A stretch of DNA of 64,000 nt from Flavobacterium sp. (lineage in GTDB: Bacteria; Bacteroidota; Bacteroidia; Flavobacteriales; Flavobacteriaceae), in assembly GCA_015234525.1 (NCBI GenBank), contig JADGMX010000007.1, positions 80,366-144,365 of the forward strand, read 5' to 3'. A program made the translations under genes and the position numbers. Of this stretch, positions 61,301-64,000 are shown in pieces (the stretch's first letter is position 1; every line of letters starts with the position of its first letter). The notes below the pieces were generated by a model. It did no database searches. It saw nothing but the letters and a program-made list of their open reading frames with translations, and was not told the origin of the DNA.

Positions 61301-62227
61301 ATGAAAATCGAATCCCAAATAGAAAAAATATCGAGTTTCGGTCATTTGGAAGTTTTGGCAAATCAAGTGGTCGAAGGTTTTGTAAGCGGAATGCACAAAA
61401 GTCCGTTTCATGGGTTTTCAGCCGAATTTGCCGAACACAAAACCTACAACTCCGGCGAAAGTACCAAACACATTGATTGGAAACTTTACGCTAAAACCGA
61501 CCGATTTTACACCAAACGCTACGAGGAAGAAACCAATTTGCGTTGTCATTTGATCATCGATAACTCATCCTCGATGTATTATCCAAAACTAGAATCGGGA
61601 ACGCCGTTTTACAAAAGTAAGATCGGCTTTTCCGTACTGGCATCGGCGGTATTGATGAATCTATTAAAGAAACAACGCGACGCGGTTGGATTGAGCATTT
61701 ATTCGGATACGTACGAATATTACGCGCCTGAGAAAGGAAGCGACAGGCATCACCGGATGTTACTCGATAAACTTGAGCAAGTACTCCAAAATCCGAAGGG
61801 ATCTAAGTCGACCGACACCGTCACATACCTGCATCAAATTGCCGAAAAAATGCACCGTAGGTCGCTTATCATTCTATTTACCGATATGTTTCAGCACGGC
61901 GATGACGAAAAACTTTTTAGTGCGCTCCAACATTTAAAGCACAACAAACATAAAGTCGTTCTTTTTCATGTTGTAGATAGAGAAACCGAAGTTGATTTTG
62001 CCTTCGACAACGCGCCGCGCAAGTTCATCGACCTTGAAACCGGCGAGGAGATAAACATATTTGCCGATAATGTCCAGAAAGCTTACGAAGCTGAAGTTAC
62101 CGAATACTTTAAAAAGGTAGCAATGACCTGCGCGCAGAACAGAATTAAGTATGTCCCGGTTGCAGTCGGCGAAAATTTTGAAAAAATCTTGACGACGTAT
62201 CTTGTAGAGAAGCAGCGCTTTGGCTAA
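61301..62227 (+). CDS. DUF58 domain protein (vWA-like)
   Basis: A 308-residue soluble protein. The DUF58 core is HKSPFHGFSAEFAEHKTYNSG, then DWKLYAKTDRFYTKRYEEE. A MIDAS-like LIIDNSSSMYYP shows the vWA fold, followed by VGLSIYSD. Such proteins normally work with MoxR AAA+ ATPases as chaperones of surface or metal-containing complexes. No moxR gene is adjacent in this window. Confidence 0.9.
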   Translation: MKIESQIEKISSFGHLEVLANQVVEGFVSGMHKSPFHGFSAEFAEHKTYNSGESTKHIDWKLYAKTDRFYTKRYEEETNLRCHLIIDNSSSMYYPKLESGTPFYKSKIGFSVLASAVLMNLLKKQRDAVGLSIYSDTYEYYAPEKGSDRHHRMLLDKLEQVLQNPKGSKSTDTVTYLHQIAEKMHRRSLIILFTDMFQHGDDEKLFSALQHLKHNKHKVVLFHVVDRETEVDFAFDNAPRKFIDLETGEEINIFADNVQKAYEAEVTEYFKKVAMTCAQNRIKYVPVAVGENFEKILTTYLVEKQRFG

Positions 62228-62253
62228 AATTTTAAAAAAAAGTTGGTTTTAGG

Positions 62254-62284
62254 TTTGCACAAGTAAAAATCTGTAGTATATTTG
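62254..62284 (+). promoter_or_regulatory. tRNA-Asp promoter (-33 TTTG / -7 TATATTTG)
   Basis: TTTG at 62254-62257 and TATATTTG at 62277-62284 are spaced 19 bases apart, the textbook Bacteroidota arrangement. The tRNA begins 48 bp later. Confidence 0.75.
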
Positions 62285-62331
62285 CACTCGCAAACAAGTT
62301 CACCGCACGTCAGTAACGTGAATCACTGCAA

Positions 62332-62408
62332 GGTTTGGTAGTTCAGTTGGTTAGAATACATGCCTGTCACGCATGGGGTCGCGGGTTCGAGTCCCGTCCA
62401 GACCGCCA
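62332..62408 (+). tRNA. tRNA-Asp (anticodon GTC)
   Basis: A 77-base cloverleaf including the encoded CCA end. The acceptor arm GGTTTGG pairs with CCAGACC (one T-G). The anticodon stem CATGC/GCATG encloses CTGTCAC with anticodon GTC. The T-arm carries GGTTCGAGTCC. Confidence 0.97.
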
Positions 62409-62416
62409 ATTTGGGA

Positions 62417-62447
62417 AAAGGTTTTCAGAAATGGAAACCTTTTTTTG
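62417..62447 (+). terminator. Intrinsic terminator after tRNA-Asp
   Basis: aaaggttt pairs with aaaccttt, followed by a T-run, nine bases after the tRNA end. Confidence 0.85.
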
Positions 62448-62465
62448 CCCCAAAAAAGCAAAAGT

Positions 62466-62586
62466 TTTTACCTAGCCCTCTCTAGGGTAAAGTAATCAAA
62501 GTAGTTGTGTTGTTTTTGGCACGTAAGTGCCGGGTTTAGTAGTTAGACCAATGAAAAGCTTTCCACTTTTGTGGATGGCTTTTTTG
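62466..62586 (+). ncRNA. Candidate small RNA downstream of tRNA-Asp
   Basis: This part of the 334-bp gap holds three stacked structures. Hairpin 1 (62467-62491) pairs tttacctag with ctagggtaaa. Hairpin 2 (62518-62531) pairs ggcac with gtgcc around a GTAA (GNRA) loop. A terminator-like hairpin (62556-62583, tccac/gtgga core) ends in a T-run. There is no open frame of note. A tRNA-like TTTAGTAGTTAGA piece lies between the second and third hairpins. No -7 motif was found, so it may be a read-through product or remnant. The rest of the gap (62587-62742) has a small hairpin at about 62704-62728 just before the next start. Confidence 0.35.
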
Positions 62587-62742
62587 ATTTAAGGGTATTC
62601 TGAAATCGATTTTTTCATTTTCTTAAGTCGCTGATTTCCCATTGCACAACTTATAAAACCCCGTTAAATCTATAGGATTTGCCATTGATTATTGCAAACT
62701 TTAGTAAAGGAAGCCTCGGCTGCCCCTTTATAAATTGCAAAA

Positions 62743-63429
62743 ATGGAAATTCAGAATAAAATCACAGCCGATTGGGTAAAGCACCTCGAAGATGTTTCGT
62801 TCCCATGTGTTGCCGCCAAAGCCTCGCTGGTCAAGGATCAGCAACGCGTTTTTGTTGCCGGACATATGGCTTGCCCAAAGGATGATTACGCCATCCTAAA
62901 CTTCATCTACGACTTTGTCGAAAATTATCGAAAATCAGATTCGCCTTTCAACAGTGCCGTTGTCATCTTTGAACAGCCGTCGGTGCTGACAGAAGCTGCA
63001 TTTGATCAATTCTTTTGGCAACGACTCCAGGCCTTGTCTGATATCGATGCACATAAATTCGACTACGATCCGCGGGTTTCGGATAATCCCGAATCTGACA
63101 ACTTTAGCTTTAGCTTGAAAAGCGAAGCCTTTTTCTGCATCGGATTACATCCGGCAAGCAGCAGGCCGGCACGCCGATTCAAATATCCGGCGATTGTGTT
63201 TAATCCGCATAATCAATTCGAGCAATTACGTCAAAACAATCAATATCAAAAGATGAAAAATATCATCCGCAAACGTGACACGGCGCTTGCGGGCGGTATT
63301 AATCCGATGCTAAACGATTTCGGAACATCATCAGAAGTATATCAATATACGGGACAGCGCCTTGATGAGCAATGGCAATGCCCGCTACACATAAACCATG
63401 GAAGAACAAAGAACCATAAGTCCGCGTAG
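62743..63429 (+). CDS. YqcI/YcgG family protein, heme-dependent N-hydroxylase-like (GntA/DcsA-related)
   Basis: A 228-residue soluble protein. The family blocks are SFPCVAAKASL and the N-terminal GHMACPKDDYAILNF, then FFCIGLHPASSRPARRF, YPAIVFNPHNQFEQLR and IIRKRDTALAGGINPML, ending with SSEVYQYTGQ. Related proteins, as I recall (DcsA in D-cycloserine synthesis, GntA in guanitoxin synthesis), are heme enzymes that hydroxylate a guanidine or amine nitrogen. The substrate here is unknown. The conserved His in GLHP and NPHNQ are heme or metal candidates. The next gene's start overlaps the last 32 bp. Confidence 0.8.
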   Translation: MEIQNKITADWVKHLEDVSFPCVAAKASLVKDQQRVFVAGHMACPKDDYAILNFIYDFVENYRKSDSPFNSAVVIFEQPSVLTEAAFDQFFWQRLQALSDIDAHKFDYDPRVSDNPESDNFSFSLKSEAFFCIGLHPASSRPARRFKYPAIVFNPHNQFEQLRQNNQYQKMKNIIRKRDTALAGGINPMLNDFGTSSEVYQYTGQRLDEQWQCPLHINHGRTKNHKSA

Positions 63430-63994
63430 CGGCACCGCATTCACTTTAAAAAAAGGAGAAAAACTTAAAATCATCGACATCCAGGGCGAACAAGTTTCGG
63501 ATATGATCTGTTTCAATTTGCACGACAAACGCGAATATTTATCGCCGGGCAGAACTATCGATTACGCCGAAACGATTTTCCTGTCAATTGGCCATCCTTT
63601 TTATTCCAACCGGAGCAATGTTATGTTCAACATTATTGAGGATACTGTTGGCAGACACGATTTTTTACTGACTCCGTGTAGCAAAGACACTTTTAGAATC
63701 ATTTATGGACATGAGCATCCACATCGCGGTTGTTATGGAAATTTATGTGAAGCGTTGTCGCCTCATGGAATCGGACCCGACGAAATTGGTCCGACGTTCA
63801 ATGTTTTTATGAATGTTTCGGTTGATGGCGAATCGGGGAAAGTTGGCGTTCATCCACCGAAGAGCAAAGCCGGTGATTATGTTGTGATACAAGCGGAAAT
63901 GGACTTGATTGTCGGACTTACCGCATGTTCGGCGGAGATGTCGAATAATTATTCGTTTAAACCGATCGGTTACAGTTTTCCCGATAGGGCGTAA
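63398..63994 (+). CDS. DUF1989 (urea carboxylase-associated/carboxyguanidine deiminase-like) protein
   Basis: A 198-residue DUF1989 protein. The conserved polar and Cys residues are in HPHRGCYGNLCEALSPHG, then FNVFMNVSVDGESG and SKAGDYVVIQAEMDLIVGLTACS. DUF1989 pairs CgdA/CgdB deiminate carboxyguanidine in the guanidine degradation pathway of other bacteria. Here there is one gene, not two, and no urea or guanidine carboxylase is in view. It starts within the YqcI/YcgG gene (32-bp overlap), so the two are translationally coupled. The downstream context is outside the window. Confidence 0.82.
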   Translation: MEEQRTISPRSGTAFTLKKGEKLKIIDIQGEQVSDMICFNLHDKREYLSPGRTIDYAETIFLSIGHPFYSNRSNVMFNIIEDTVGRHDFLLTPCSKDTFRIIYGHEHPHRGCYGNLCEALSPHGIGPDEIGPTFNVFMNVSVDGESGKVGVHPPKSKAGDYVVIQAEMDLIVGLTACSAEMSNNYSFKPIGYSFPDRA

Positions 63995-64000
63995 GGAACC

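Noticed and set aside
62518..62531. Hairpin with ACGT near its tip as a guanidine-II riboswitch upstream of the YqcI/YcgG gene
   Set aside because: The loop is GTAA with a single hairpin in the wrong sequence. The class II switch needs paired ACGR-loop hairpins near the start codon.
1..64000. Prophage, integrative element, insertion sequence or CRISPR array
   Set aside because: No transposase, integrase, phage structural genes, att-like flanking repeats or regularly spaced identical repeats are visible. Gene content is core-like throughout.

Overview
The window reads as chromosomal DNA of a member of the Flavobacteriaceae (Bacteroidota), close to Flavobacterium. The evidence is: type IX secretion (T9SS) sorting domains, a TonB-dependent receptor with a carboxypeptidase-like N-terminal domain, many Bacteroidota-only DUF families (DUF3098, DUF4271, DUF4296, DUF5686), a replicative DnaE with a fused N-terminal exonuclease, and repeated TAnnTTTG (-7) promoter motifs instead of sigma-70 boxes. 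Most of the window is core genome. I see no prophage, insertion sequence, CRISPR array or rRNA operon, and one tRNA gene (Asp).

Layout. 1-7.6 kb: end of a second, error-prone-type DnaE, DUF1810 and DUF389 proteins, a ribosome hibernation factor, an outer-membrane barrel, a membrane protein, rpoN and asnS. 7.9-15.6 kb: RND/MMPL exporter, Kef-type antiporter, SMR guanidinium-type exporter, DUF5686 outer-membrane protein. 15.7-21 kb: frr, pyrH, a thioredoxin-like protein, and the leftward run ftsX-DUF3098-uppP-truB-small barrel. 21-36 kb: leuS, PH-domain protein, zinc peptidase, saccharopine-dehydrogenase-like protein, pckA, hemD, DUF4271, glycosyltransferase, dihydroorotase, DUF4296, epimerase, tyrS, LuxE-like protein. 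36.6-44 kb: two T9SS-sorted proteins, then a beta-helix lipoprotein and TonB receptor next to a PhoB/PhoR-like two-component system. 44-50 kb: glycosyltransferase, trmB, LysE, an alkyltransferase-like protein, and an Fe-S/electron-transfer group (Mrp/ApbC, NifU-like, ferredoxin reductase, [2Fe-2S] ferredoxin). 50-62 kb: acyl-CoA dehydrogenase, DUF488-SMUG2, trmN6, rimM-rpsP, RRM protein, dnaE, trxA, DUF58. 62-64 kb: tRNA-Asp, a possible small RNA, and an overlapping YqcI/YcgG (heme N-hydroxylase-like) plus DUF1989 pair.

The most notable signals are regulatory or accessory. First, the lipoprotein and TonB-receptor promoters each carry a long array of 11-bp-phased TnAC-type half-sites ending at the same distance from the -7 motif. 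This is what a PhoB-type regulator would bind, and a PhoB-like gene lies alongside. Second, the YqcI/YcgG-DUF1989 pair looks like a compact guanidine or N-hydroxyguanidine chemistry module. Third, seven intergenic copies of a palindromic REP-like repeat are scattered through the window, two of them as an inverted pair. Several start codons were chosen because a -7 motif lies downstream of a longer candidate start.
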